64,000 bases of DNA, taken from positions 744,001 through 808,000 of the forward strand of contig CAWFFO010000011.1 of the NCBI GenBank assembly GCA_963815135.1, read 5' to 3'. This DNA is from CAIWTU01 sp963815135 (GTDB taxonomy: Bacteria > Desulfobacterota > Desulfuromonadia > Geobacterales > Geobacteraceae). The notes below the pieces were generated by a model. The model was given only the letters and a program-made list of their open reading frames with translations. It was not told where the DNA came from and searched no databases. Shown piece by piece: positions 42,009 through 50,792 of the stretch; within the stretch, counting starts at the first letter, position 1; each line of letters begins with the position of its first letter. A program made the translations under genes and the position numbers.

Positions 42009-45000
42009 TCACACCTCTATCCTGAACTCGGCGCCATTAGCCGTATTCCTGACCGAGATCCGTCCTCCCATATTCTTCTCAATAATCCCCTTGGACATGA
42101 AAAGCCCCACCCCGCTTCCGTGTTGCGGTCCTTTGGTCGTGAAATAGGGGTCGAATATCTTGTTGATGATCTCTTCCGGGATTCCTCCGGCATTGTCCGA
42201 AATGGTAACAACTGCCCTGCTGTTCTCGGTGGTCATGTTTATGATAACTTCCGGGGCGCTGATCTTCCGTTCCGCGAAGGCATCCCTGGCATTGATGAGA
42301 ATGTTGAGGAGTACCTGGGAGAATTCGTTGGGGAAACCGTTGATGACCGGGTCGTGCTCCGTGTTGACTTCTATCTTGATTTCCCGGCTCCTGAAGCTGT
42401 CCTCGATCAGGGTCAGGGTTTTTGCGACCGCATCACCCGCACGGAACGCGATCCTCTCTTTGTCTGGCCTGAAATAATTGCTGAAATCCTCGATTGTCTG
42501 GGACATGTGCTGAATTATCCCCGTGGCCTTCTCTTCCAGGGAAGCAAGGTTTTCCGTGTCGAGTTCCCCTTTCTCATGCATAATCGGCAGCATTTGGATG
42601 ATGAGACTCAGCGTATTTAGGGGCTGACGCCATTGGTGGGCGATGTTACCGATCATCTCGCCCATGGCCGCCTGGCGGCTCTGGTGCAGGAGGAGCTGAT
42701 CCTTTTCCCTGAGTTCCGCTGTTCTCTCATACACCTTGATCTCCAATTCGTCGTGGGCCTTCCGCAGTGCATCCTCCATACGCTTACGCTCGGTTATATC
42801 GCGGGCAATATGGACGGAGCCGATACTTTTTCCATTTTTATCCAGAAGCGGGGTCGTGGTGACCACGAAATCGCCTCCCAGCCTTTCCTCGTGCAGCTCC
42901 AGGATATGTTCACTGCCATCTTCAATTGTTCTAGTATGCGGGCAGAATCGTGGCGGGCCGGATGTCCCGTGAACAGCTTCATAACAGGGGAGTCCGATGC
43001 AATCCTCGGGTTTGAGCCCCAGGCGCTTTGCCGTCGCCTTGTTGACCCGCACTACCCTGTGCTGGTTGTCTATGATAGAAATCATGTCGGGTACGCTGTC
43101 GAAGGTCCGTTCCCAGTCTTCCTTGACCCGATAGGCTGCTTCTTCTGCCTGCTTCCGCTTGGTTATGTCACGACCGTAAAGGTTGACATAGTTGCGCTCC
43201 GGCAAAGGAACCACGTTGAACGAAATGTCACGCCCGTCGGATTCGATTTCGTGTTCCCGTGTAATTCCGTCAGCAAGGGCATCCTCGATGCACCGGCAAA
43301 AATGGTCGGGGATGTCCCTGCCGAAGGTCGTTCTCCACTGTGAGAGCAAGCGTTCGGCGGAGCGGTTGGCAAAGAGAATGGTCCCGTCCCGTCTGATCCT
43401 CAGTACAGGTGAAGGATTCTCCTGCGGGAAAAGCGCAGCGCTGCGGATCTCGTCTTCGGCGCGTCTCAGTTCGGTGATATCCACCAGCGTGACCACGATG
43501 CCGTCGATATCCCCTTGCAAGGACCGGTAGGGAAGAATCCGCATGATGAAGTGCCTGCCATCCTCCAGTGAGGCAACCTCCCGCTCGATGGGAACGAGCT
43601 TCTCCATCACTTCCAGGGTGTCCCGTTGAAAGTCCGACCAGTCGATGGTCCCGGAAAGGTGGCGGAAGGGGCGGCCGATATCGGCAGGAATCAGATTCAG
43701 AACGGCGGCCATGGCGGGAGAAAAGCGTTTGATGGTAAGATTTCGATCGAGGAAGATGGTGGCGACCCCGGAACTGGCGAAATGGTTTTCCATGTCGCTG
43801 TTGGACTGGTTCAGTTCTTCGATATTACCCTGGAGTTCTGCGTTGACAGTGGCCAACTCCTCGTTCAGGGCCTGGAGCTCCTCCTTGGACGCTTCCAGTT
43901 CTTCGTTGGTGGACTGAAGCTCCTCGTTGGCCGACTGGAATTCTTCATTGATGGACATCAGATCTTCATTTGCAGCCATGAACCCGTCGTTGGAGGCTTC
44001 CAGCTGTTCGGTGGTGAACCGGAGCTGTTCATGTGTAATCCTGAGTTGTTCTTCCAGCTGGCGGATCAGTGTTTCCCTGGAGAATTCATCTTCAGGGAGC
44101 GCCTCTTTGTCGGAAGGATTCCGCGTGATGTCGGGGGATGAGTCGGTGGCTGATGGCACCTCCAGTATGACAAGCGCCAGATTCCCGTAGGAAGGATGGG
44201 CAATCAGCGGTTCAACCAATACGTTGATGTTTGTTTCCCTTTCCTCATTCGTCAGTCTTACTCCCTGGAACAGCACCGGCTTTTTTTCCGCAAATGATTT
44301 GTAGATAGCGGCCCGCAAGGCAGGCCTCAGCGTTTCACCGGCCATTTTCAGGATGTCGGTTGTCGGCTCACCCACGGGGACTTCCAGATAGGGTCTGGTC
44401 CTGGAGGATATGTGAAGTACCTCGTATCTCTCGTTTACCACCACGCAAGGGGGCGAATAGCGCTCCAGAAGAATCCGTTCTGCGGCCGCCCCTGGTGCGG
44501 GACTTTCCAGACCGGCGGGTAATCTGGGAGTAATCCCCCTGCCGGGCTTCCTTACCGGTGCAGTGAATGGCAAAAAGATGTCTTCCCGCCGGCAGCTCTC
44601 CCGACGCTGGTAGATCTTCCATTTCTTGTTAACAGGTGTAAATAGTTCAGAGTTTTGGCCAACCGTTTCGGAGGCCCCGAGAAAAAGAAACCCGCCCGGT
44701 TTCAGCGCAAGATGAAAGAGTGATATGAGGCGTTTCTGCATGTCCGGGTTCAGGTAGATGAGGAAATTGCGGCAGACGAGGAGGTCGAGGCGGGAAAAAG
44801 GCGGGTCCTTGATGATGCTGTGGTTGGCGAACAGGATCATCTCCCGCAGATCCTTCACCGTCTGCCAGTGGCCCCTGGACCAGGTAAAGAAATTATTGAG
44901 CCGCTCTTCTCCCACATCCATGACGATATCACCGGTATAACACCCTGACCTCGCCTGGGCGACAGCTGCTTCGTCGATGTCTGTCGCGAATATCTTTACC

Positions 45001-45044
45001 CCGGTGTTCAGCTTTTCCTTCTTCAGATGTTCCCGGACCAGCAT
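42009..45044 (-). CDS. CheR C-part, PAS and histidine kinase part of a broken CheB-CheR-kinase hybrid
   Basis: The frame encodes 1011 residues: the rest of the CheR methyltransferase (TDIDEAAVAQARSGCYTGDI, FSRLDLLVCRNFLIYLNPDMQ), PAS domains, a long coiled coil near 340-430 (ELQSTNEELEASKEELQALN), further PAS domains, and a C-terminal kinase with H-box IAHQWRQPLN, N-box NILINARDAF and G-boxes (SDNAGGIPEE, GSGVGLFMSKGI). The true coding frame continues upstream to about 45181, where one extra T in a T run breaks it from the CheR start. Such hybrids sense signals and act in chemotaxis-like pathways. It follows the Act locus convergently. Confidence 0.82.
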   Translation of the reverse strand: MLVREHLKKEKLNTGVKIFATDIDEAAVAQARSGCYTGDIVMDVGEERLNNFFTWSRGHWQTVKDLREMILFANHSIIKDPPFSRLDLLVCRNFLIYLNPDMQKRLISLFHLALKPGGFLFLGASETVGQNSELFTPVNKKWKIYQRRESCRREDIFLPFTAPVRKPGRGITPRLPAGLESPAPGAAAERILLERYSPPCVVVNERYEVLHISSRTRPYLEVPVGEPTTDILKMAGETLRPALRAAIYKSFAEKKPVLFQGVRLTNEERETNINVLVEPLIAHPSYGNLALVILEVPSATDSSPDITRNPSDKEALPEDEFSRETLIRQLEEQLRITHEQLRFTTEQLEASNDGFMAANEDLMSINEEFQSANEELQSTNEELEASKEELQALNEELATVNAELQGNIEELNQSNSDMENHFASSGVATIFLDRNLTIKRFSPAMAAVLNLIPADIGRPFRHLSGTIDWSDFQRDTLEVMEKLVPIEREVASLEDGRHFIMRILPYRSLQGDIDGIVVTLVDITELRRAEDEIRSAALFPQENPSPVLRIRRDGTILFANRSAERLLSQWRTTFGRDIPDHFCRCIEDALADGITREHEIESDGRDISFNVVPLPERNYVNLYGRDITKRKQAEEAAYRVKEDWERTFDSVPDMISIIDNQHRVVRVNKATAKRLGLKPEDCIGLPCYEAVHGTSGPPRFCPHTRTIEDGSEHILELHEERLGGDFVVTTTPLLDKNGKSIGSVHIARDITERKRMEDALRKAHDELEIKVYERTAELREKDQLLLHQSRQAAMGEMIGNIAHQWRQPLNTLSLIIQMLPIMHEKGELDTENLASLEEKATGIIQHMSQTIEDFSNYFRPDKERIAFRAGDAVAKTLTLIEDSFRSREIKIEVNTEHDPVINGFPNEFSQVLLNILINARDAFAERKISAPEVIINMTTENSRAVVTISDNAGGIPEEIINKIFDPYFTTKGPQHGSGVGLFMSKGIIEKNMGGRISVRNTANGAEFRIEV

Positions 45045-45468
45045 GGCGACAGAGTATGCCTCTTCGCCGGTAGCGCAGCAGGCATGCCAGATCCGGACCG
45101 GATTCTCCGGATCCCTGTTGGCGAATATACCCGGGATGATCTCGCAGCGCAGGGTCTCGAATGCCTCCCGGTCGCGAAAGAAACCTGGTCACTCCGATCA
45201 ATATTTCCTGTGCGAGGGCCTGTGCTTCATGCGGGTCATATTCAAGAAGCGAGAGATATTTCCTGAGCCCTCCGGACTCGTTCACCGCCATTCGTCGCTC
45301 GATCCTTCGCATGACTGTGTTTCTCTTGTATGAACTGAAGTCATGGCCTGTGACGGACTTTACTGCGGCGAAAATGGAGTCCAGGTCTTCATCCAGACTT
45401 GTGGTCAGACATGCCTGCTTCGGGATTTTGCATCTTCCCCTGGCAATTTCGGCCAGCTTTACCGGCAA
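44929..45468 (-). CDS. CheR N-terminal part of the broken hybrid (frame-broken at both ends)
   Basis: The meaningful part (about 45470 down to 45181) encodes SLDEDLDSIFAAVKSVTGHD and RNTVMRRIERRMAVNESGGL, the N-terminal helical domain of CheR, then EILIGVTRF. At 45181-45183 the frame breaks: with one T removed it would continue FFRDREAFETLRCEIIPGIF into the next piece, as in intact proteins. The tail from there to 44929 is out of frame and without meaning. The left join to the CheB part is also a frame change near 45460. Confidence 0.75.
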   Translation of the reverse strand: MPVKLAEIARGRCKIPKQACLTTSLDEDLDSIFAAVKSVTGHDFSSYKRNTVMRRIERRMAVNESGGLRKYLSLLEYDPHEAQALAQEILIGVTRFLSRPGGIRDPALRDHPGYIRQQGSGESGPDLACLLRYRRRGILCRHAGPGTSEEGKAEHRGKDIRDRHRRSSCRPGEVRVLYR

Positions 45469-46096
45469 TGTCTTCCATGGTCAGAACCAGGTCGGCGGCG
45501 TCGGTGGCAATGACGTTGGCAGGCATCGGAGGGTTGATGGCAGTCTCCGGCTTTTGCGCAAGGACCGTTCCACCTTTTTCCTTTATCCTTTTAACCCCTT
45601 CGGCGCCGTCCGTCCCGAAACCGGAGAGAACCACGGCGACGGCGTGTTTCCCGAAATCGGTGGCCAGCGAGGTGAAGAAGCGGTCAATGGGATGATGCAT
45701 TCCCGCAGTTCTGCCGGGTTGCCTTGCAACATGAAGTTTGCCGCTGCTCACGGTCATCTCCGTGCCGGGGGGGATTACGTAAGCCACATTCGGCAGAAGG
45801 CTCATTCCGTCTTCGGCAGTCAGAACCTTCATTGGCGTGTAGCGCCTCAGATGATCGGCAAGGAGCGCCGGGCCGTCCGGGGGGAAGTGCATGATCACCA
45901 CATAAGAGAGGTTGCAGTCTGCGGGAAGAGTTGTGAAGATGTGTTCCAGGGGTTCCTGCCCCCCCGCGGATGCACCGAAAGCGACGACAAAACAGGGTTC
46001 TTTCGGGTGTCCCTCAAGGCATCCATTGTTTGAAAAGTCGCTGTCAGTGCCGGTCGGCACTGGCTCTTCCGCTGCTGTCGTCCCGGGGTTATCCAT
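45389..46096 (-). CDS. CheB methylesterase part of the broken hybrid
   Basis: A CheB-type catalytic domain with Ser in FGASAGGQEPLEHI, His in IMHFPPDGP and Asp in GFGTDGAEG, the triad of protein-glutamate methylesterases, without the usual N-terminal receiver. After ATDAADLVLTMEDIA (about 45465) the frame should change into the CheR part; the last 25 or so residues here are out of frame. GGGAGGAG lies just before the ATG at 46096, so this is the true start of the whole gene (42009-46096). Confidence 0.8.
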   Translation of the reverse strand: MDNPGTTAAEEPVPTGTDSDFSNNGCLEGHPKEPCFVVAFGASAGGQEPLEHIFTTLPADCNLSYVVIMHFPPDGPALLADHLRRYTPMKVLTAEDGMSLLPNVAYVIPPGTEMTVSSGKLHVARQPGRTAGMHHPIDRFFTSLATDFGKHAVAVVLSGFGTDGAEGVKRIKEKGGTVLAQKPETAINPPMPANVIATDAADLVLTMEDIAGKAGRNCQGKMQNPEAGMSDHKSG

Positions 46097-46814
46097 ACAG
46101 GTCTCCTCCCACCTTCAACTTAAAACCAGTTGCCTCCGGCAATGGCGGGTAAATCGACGGAGTCTCAGCCGTGCTGCGGTTTGTTCCGATGTCCTTCGCA
46201 ATATAGCAGGGTTTTTATCGTTCACAAGCTCTTGGAAATCGGCAGTTCCAATTCCTTGATCATTTTCAACCGAATTTAAGCACATACCATATCATGAATC
46301 AAGCAAACATATGGAAAAAGGTATACTTCATGTTTAATTTTGAATGCTTTAAAAATAATTACCAGGGACTCTCGCTATCATTCCCGTGAAAGCGGGATTA
46401 CGGGAAATGCAGGTGGTTAAAAACAAAATGGTTTCTATCATTGCATCACCACTAAGGCCAGGGCGACATGCGGTCACCGGAATGAAGACTTTTTGCCGGT
46501 CCGTATTTATCGGAGGGTACGGATGCCACGGAAAAGAGATAATAGCTGCGCGCTACGGTATAAAGAATGATGCGCTGGGAAGTTGAGGGATAAGGGTTAT
46601 CGGCGAAGGGTCATCCCTTCTCATTTTTTCGGTCTGAACCGGCCAATACATGTGTCGGCCTTGCCGAGAAGCTCGCGGCTCAATGGTTTCAGTATGTAGT
46701 GATCAAAGAGATGTTCAACCTCAATGGGGAGGTCAACCTTAAGGGTGAATGAGAATGGGCCGGCCTGAAATTGTCACCAATCGGGAGAATTATTGTCGCT
46801 GTATTGCTTCGGAA
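46097..46814. other. Long gap with degenerate coding remnants
   Basis: About 720 bases with no convincing intact gene. A short inverted repeat TTCCCGT (46381-46387) / ACGGGAA (46400-46406) resembles common REP-like hairpins. On the minus strand, from about 46770 to a stop at 46621-46623, a frame reads VDLPIEVEHLFDHYILKPLS then RELLGKADTC, which looks like the end of a decayed gene; I cannot name it and it has no start. A 66-codon frame on the plus strand (46386-46586) has no ribosome site and looks accidental. Confidence 0.5.
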
Positions 46815-47627
46815 TCAGTCCCGGGTTTCGCGCCGGTAGGTCCTGTGGATAAGCAGGGCCAGTAATCCCCCGCAAAGCAGCAGGACAACCGCGATGCCGC
46901 CCCATATCTTGCGCATATGAAGTTCATTTTCAATTGACGAGACCTGGCTCCGGATTTTTGCAAGTTCAGTCTGGAAACCGGCCGTCTGGCTGCGTACCTT
47001 CTCCACATCGACGCTATGGAACAGGCGGTGGAACCGGTTGCGCAGAGAGAAAAGTTCTCCATTCATTTCCTTGGTGTCAATCCCCAGTCGGTGCAGGTCT
47101 GCCAGTTGCCGCTCCATTTTGACGATCATACCATCGGTGGCGACCACCGCGGACTTGATTTCCTCCGCCCGGCCGTAGCTGTGGCACCGGGTGCAACTCT
47201 TGGTATTGATAAGTCCGGGTGAGGCAACGACCACATGGTGGTTGCTGTGACAGGTTACGCACTGCGGGCCTCCATGGCCCAGTGCCCTACCGTGGGCGCT
47301 TTTCAGGTAATCCTCTTCCACGCCGATGTGACAGCGACCGCAGAAATCCGGGATAGCCGTCTCCGATGGTTTGCCGAGGAAACCCCGCGCCGGGCTCATG
47401 GCCATGGCCATATCTGTCGGATCTCCTCCGTGGCAGTTGTTACAGGAAATGCCGTTGGCCTCATGAACGCTTCCCCGCCATAGTTTCACCGGTTCCCCAA
47501 GCCGGCCCGGCAGTGAGCCGTGACATTGGATGCAGACGGTGTCCTGGGCATGGAGAATGCCGGGGAGCAGCATTGGTAGAAGAAGCAGACAGAACCTTGC
47601 CAGTGATTTCACACAGGTCCCTCTCAT
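46815..47627 (-). CDS. Pentahaem cytochrome c with C-terminal membrane anchor
   Basis: A 270-residue protein: signal peptide (FCLLLLPMLLPGILHA), then five CxxCH sites in order (CIQCH, CNNCH, CGRCH, CVTCH, CTRCH) within the first 150 residues, a helical, probably coiled-coil stretch (MERQLADLHRLGIDTKEMNG), and a single C-terminal membrane helix (IWGGIAVVLLLCGGLLALLI). It is the likely electron acceptor of the Rieske/cytochrome b pair encoded just upstream; its ATG overlaps the cytochrome b stop (ATGA) and has no ribosome site of its own, so it is translationally coupled. Confidence 0.88.
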   Translation of the reverse strand: MRGTCVKSLARFCLLLLPMLLPGILHAQDTVCIQCHGSLPGRLGEPVKLWRGSVHEANGISCNNCHGGDPTDMAMAMSPARGFLGKPSETAIPDFCGRCHIGVEEDYLKSAHGRALGHGGPQCVTCHSNHHVVVASPGLINTKSCTRCHSYGRAEEIKSAVVATDGMIVKMERQLADLHRLGIDTKEMNGELFSLRNRFHRLFHSVDVEKVRSQTAGFQTELAKIRSQVSSIENELHMRKIWGGIAVVLLLCGGLLALLIHRTYRRETRD

Positions 47628-48724
47628 GAGTAGTGTCCCCAGATGGAGATACCGATAATAAGCAGTACTCCGAGCACAAAGCATGCCACGAACACCGGCC
47701 TGCGGGACGGCCGCCGCTCCGGTCCGCGGTCGATGAACGGGAGCAGGGCAAGAAAAGTCATCAGAGCCGCCTGAACGCCTAATCCAAGAACCTTGCTCGG
47801 AAAAATCTTCAACGTCTGGTAGGCCCACAGGAAGTACCACTCAGGCTTGATATGTGCCGGAGTGACGAAGGGATTTGCCGGCTCCAGAGATTCAGGGGGG
47901 AGAAAGACCCAGGGCGCATAGATGACCACAGCCACCAAGGCTGCCAGAAAGAAATAGATTATAGCCATGTCTTTGGTTGTGTAATCAGGAAAGAAAGGTA
48001 TGCCGCCCGGATGATCCTGATGATGGAAGCTTCCACTGGGTTCCCATGGCCTGTATTCGGGGCCGAAAGGAGGGCTGGAAACCCCTGCCCGGCGTACGCA
48101 GAACAGATGGAGACCTACCAGCAGGCCGAGCAGCAGGGGCAGTCCCATCACGTGCAGGGCGAAAAATCGTCCCAGAGTGACGTCGCCGACCATTGCTCCT
48201 CCACGCAGGAAACGCACCACCTGATCGCCGATGAACGGAACGGCTCCGGCAGCGTCGGTGGCAACCGTGGTTGCCCAGAAGGAGAGCTGGCTCCACGGGA
48301 GAAGGTAGCCCGTCAGACAGAGGCCAAGAGCCACATTAAAGAGAAGGAATCCTGAAAGCCAGGTCAGCTCCCGAGGCCGGTAGTAGCTTTTCATGAACAG
48401 AACAGAGAGCATGTGAAGCAACAACGCGATTACGATCATGTTCGATCCGACCACGTGCAGATAACGGATAAGCCAGCCGTATGGAACTCCGTTCATGAGT
48501 CTTGTAACGCTCTGAAAGGCCTCCGACTGGTCTGGAACGTAGTGGATCAAGAGCAGGGTGCCGGTGACGAACTGCACCATGAAGAGAGTGATGAGCACTG
48601 CCCCCAATGTGTACCAGATATTGATATTGCGGGGAAGCAGGTACCTGGTCAGGTTCTGTTCCAGGATATCCTTTACCCCCAGCCGCAGGTCGAGCCAGTC
48701 AACGATTTTCTTTTGCCAGGTCAT
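47624..48724 (-). CDS. Cytochrome b subunit, fused b6/subunit IV type
   Basis: A 366-residue membrane protein. Haem b ligands are His90 and His104 in the second helix and His191 and His206 in the fourth; the 14-residue gap in the second pair is the b6f-like pattern. The C-terminal part has PEWYFLWAYQTLK, the quinol-site PEWY motif of subunit IV, so both halves are in one chain. It oxidises menaquinol with the Rieske protein. TAGGAGG lies before the ATG. Middle gene of a three-gene operon (Rieske, cytochrome b, pentahaem c). Confidence 0.92.
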   Translation of the reverse strand: MTWQKKIVDWLDLRLGVKDILEQNLTRYLLPRNINIWYTLGAVLITLFMVQFVTGTLLLIHYVPDQSEAFQSVTRLMNGVPYGWLIRYLHVVGSNMIVIALLLHMLSVLFMKSYYRPRELTWLSGFLLFNVALGLCLTGYLLPWSQLSFWATTVATDAAGAVPFIGDQVVRFLRGGAMVGDVTLGRFFALHVMGLPLLLGLLVGLHLFCVRRAGVSSPPFGPEYRPWEPSGSFHHQDHPGGIPFFPDYTTKDMAIIYFFLAALVAVVIYAPWVFLPPESLEPANPFVTPAHIKPEWYFLWAYQTLKIFPSKVLGLGVQAALMTFLALLPFIDRGPERRPSRRPVFVACFVLGVLLIIGISIWGHYS

Positions 48725-48733
48725 GGTCGCCTC

Positions 48734-49153
48734 CTATCCGATCACGATCTCGTTATCCCGCACACTTACCGGATAGGATTCGAGAGGTTTGGGGGGCGGC
48801 CCGCCGAGCACCTTGCCCGATGGGGAATAAGTTCCGCCATGACAGGGACAGAGAAACTCTTCCTTGTCCGGTACCCACTTTACGATGCAGCCAAGATGGG
48901 TGCAGACAGCGGAGAGGGCGATGAACTCGCCTGCTTTCTGTTGCAGGACAACAGCCGGATGCCCGCGGAACGTGAAAAAGTGAGTCCCGCCTACCGGCAC
49001 CAGGTTGCGGGCGATCTCGGTTTTTTCATCTTTTCCCGGCCCTTTTTCCGGAGCAAGATAGCGCCAGATGGGCCTGAGTGCGGCTGCCGCCAGGGCAGCG
49101 GTTATTCCGCCAAGGCAAACTCCCAGGAATTTTCTTCTGCTTTCACTGTGCAT
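48734..49153 (-). CDS. Rieske iron-sulfur protein
   Basis: A 139-residue protein with an N-terminal membrane or twin-arginine-like anchor (SRRKFLGVCLGGITAALAAAAL) and a Rieske [2Fe-2S] domain: CTHLGC (Cys84, His86) and CPCHGG (Cys102, His105), with Cys89 and Cys104 as the disulfide pair. It passes electrons from quinol towards cytochrome c. First gene of the operon; cytochrome b starts nine bases after its stop. Confidence 0.93.
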   Translation of the reverse strand: MHSESRRKFLGVCLGGITAALAAAALRPIWRYLAPEKGPGKDEKTEIARNLVPVGGTHFFTFRGHPAVVLQQKAGEFIALSAVCTHLGCIVKWVPDKEEFLCPCHGGTYSPSGKVLGGPPPKPLESYPVSVRDNEIVIG

Positions 49154-49397
49154 TTTTCATCCGTAAATAGTCTTTGTATCAAGTCAATGGATAGAATGAA
49201 GCAAACATGGGTTTGGTCCATCGCGGTGAGAAGGGAAAGTGAATTCCCGAATTCATAATAAAATATCATTTAAATTGCGTGAGTCAACCAGATTAAACGA
49301 ACCACGTGTTTTCCTGTAGTTTTTACTTGATTTGAGGGCATATTTACTTTACTCTTTAAGCGTTTCACACTTTGCGATGTAATGATCAGGAGCACTT

Positions 49398-50339
49398 ATG
49401 CACGGCGATCCAGGCACGACAAAATTCCAGATAGACCTTCGCAGGCATCTTCGGGAACAGGCCATCTCCGACAACCTTGTACACCTCATTTGCGAAATAG
49501 CCGAAGCCAGCAAGTATGTGATAAATGCTGTTCGTACCGGTGATCTGGGAGTTGCCGGAACCTCTAACCTTTACGGAGAAGAACAGCTTGCCCTTGATGT
49601 ACTTTCGGACCGGATCATCAGAAAGCGGCTTGTCCATTCCGGTGTGGTATGCAGCATCGTTTCCGAGGAAATGGACGAGATCCTCATGGTCCGGGAGCCA
49701 TCGGAAGAGTTGTTTTCGGTTGCCTATGATCCCCTTGACGGTTCGTCGCTGGTGGATGTAAATCTTGCAGTCGGAACCATAGTCTCCATATATTCCGGCG
49801 GCGATCTTTTTCTGCCGGGACGCAATCAGGTTGCGGCACTCTATGTCCTCTACGGTCCCAGGGTTACTCTGGTATATTCGGTCGGCAAGGGTGTACATGA
49901 ATTTACCATGAACCACCTCATGGAATTCACCCTGACCCGTGAAAACATCAGCATGCAAGAGTCCGGAAATATATATTCTCCCGGAGGCCAGCGCAACAAG
50001 TACAGCAAAGGTGTGGAGAATTTTGTCCGATATCTGGAAGCCAAGGGGTCCAAATTACGTTATTCCGGTGGTCTTGTCCCGGATTTTAACCAGGTGCTGC
50101 TGAAAGGGAAAGGCATCTTCATGTATCCTGCGCTGAACGGGAGTCCTGACGGAAAGCTGCGCCTGCTGTATGAACTGAACCCCATGGCGTTTCTGATGGA
50201 GCACGCGGGGGGATCCGCCAGCAACGGCACAATACCGATACTTGATATCAAGCCTGAAAGCCTGGACCAGAGGTCCCCGGTATTTATCGGTTCTCCCGAG
50301 GATGTAAGCAAAGCGATAGAGTACATAAATGAAGTTTAA
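49398..50339 (+). CDS. fbp: Fructose-1,6-bisphosphatase class 1
   Basis: A 313-residue gluconeogenic phosphatase that removes the 1-phosphate of fructose-1,6-bisphosphate. Metal-site motifs are SEEMDE and YDPLDGSSLVDVN; the substrate-site stretches RYSGGLVPDFNQVL and LLYELNPMAFLMEHAGG are present. AGGAG lies before the ATG. The gap upstream (about 240 bases) holds divergent promoters with the Rieske operon; TTGATT at about 49328 is a weak -35 candidate. The acidic small-protein gene follows at 33 bases. Confidence 0.92.
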   Translation: MHGDPGTTKFQIDLRRHLREQAISDNLVHLICEIAEASKYVINAVRTGDLGVAGTSNLYGEEQLALDVLSDRIIRKRLVHSGVVCSIVSEEMDEILMVREPSEELFSVAYDPLDGSSLVDVNLAVGTIVSIYSGGDLFLPGRNQVAALYVLYGPRVTLVYSVGKGVHEFTMNHLMEFTLTRENISMQESGNIYSPGGQRNKYSKGVENFVRYLEAKGSKLRYSGGLVPDFNQVLLKGKGIFMYPALNGSPDGKLRLLYELNPMAFLMEHAGGSASNGTIPILDIKPESLDQRSPVFIGSPEDVSKAIEYINEV

Positions 50340-50372
50340 CCTGCATCTTGAAAATTAAACAGAAGGTAGCCC

Positions 50373-50660
50373 ATGGCTGAGGAATTAAAAACTAAAAGGC
50401 TTTGTTCGGAAATCCAGCTTTTTGATCTCTGTTCCAAAGACACCTGCAAGCTGAAGAATGGCCGTTTTTGTACTGATGATGCATTGCTTGCTAAATTCGA
50501 AGCGATTAGCGAGGAGGACGTTTTGCGGGACCAGTTAATCGATGATTCGGATGATTATGACGACTCCGATGACACGGATCATGATGACGACTCCGATGAA
50601 ACTGATTATGATAACGGCTGCTTCGATGATTTTGATGGTGAAGAAGACAGGGATGAATAG
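50373..50660 (+). CDS. Small protein with Cys-rich head and Asp-rich tail
   Basis: A 95-residue protein. The first 50 residues contain five cysteines (LCSEIQLFDLCSKDTCKLKN GRFC begins the pattern), which may bind a metal, and the last 40 residues are almost entirely Asp, Glu, Ser and Tyr (DDSDDYDDSDDTDHDDDSDE). I do not recognise the family. It lies 33 bases after fbp and is followed by an intrinsic terminator, so the two probably form one transcript. Confidence 0.7.
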   Translation: MAEELKTKRLCSEIQLFDLCSKDTCKLKNGRFCTDDALLAKFEAISEEDVLRDQLIDDSDDYDDSDDTDHDDDSDETDYDNGCFDDFDGEEDRDE

Positions 50661-50714
50661 CGATATGGCCGGGTTTATCGTTGATTCAATTACGGCTTCA
50701 GTGCAAAATACCAG

Positions 50715-50742
50715 GCCGCTTGCAAATGAGCGGCTTTTTTTT
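50715..50742 (+). terminator. Rho-independent terminator
   Basis: GCCGCT (50715-50720) and AGCGGC (50729-50734) flank an eight-base loop and are followed by eight T. It ends the fbp transcript before the NtrC-type regulator gene. Confidence 0.88.
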
Positions 50743-50792
50743 GACTAAAAAAATGACAATGAATAATAAAGTATTAATCAGGTGTAATTGTT

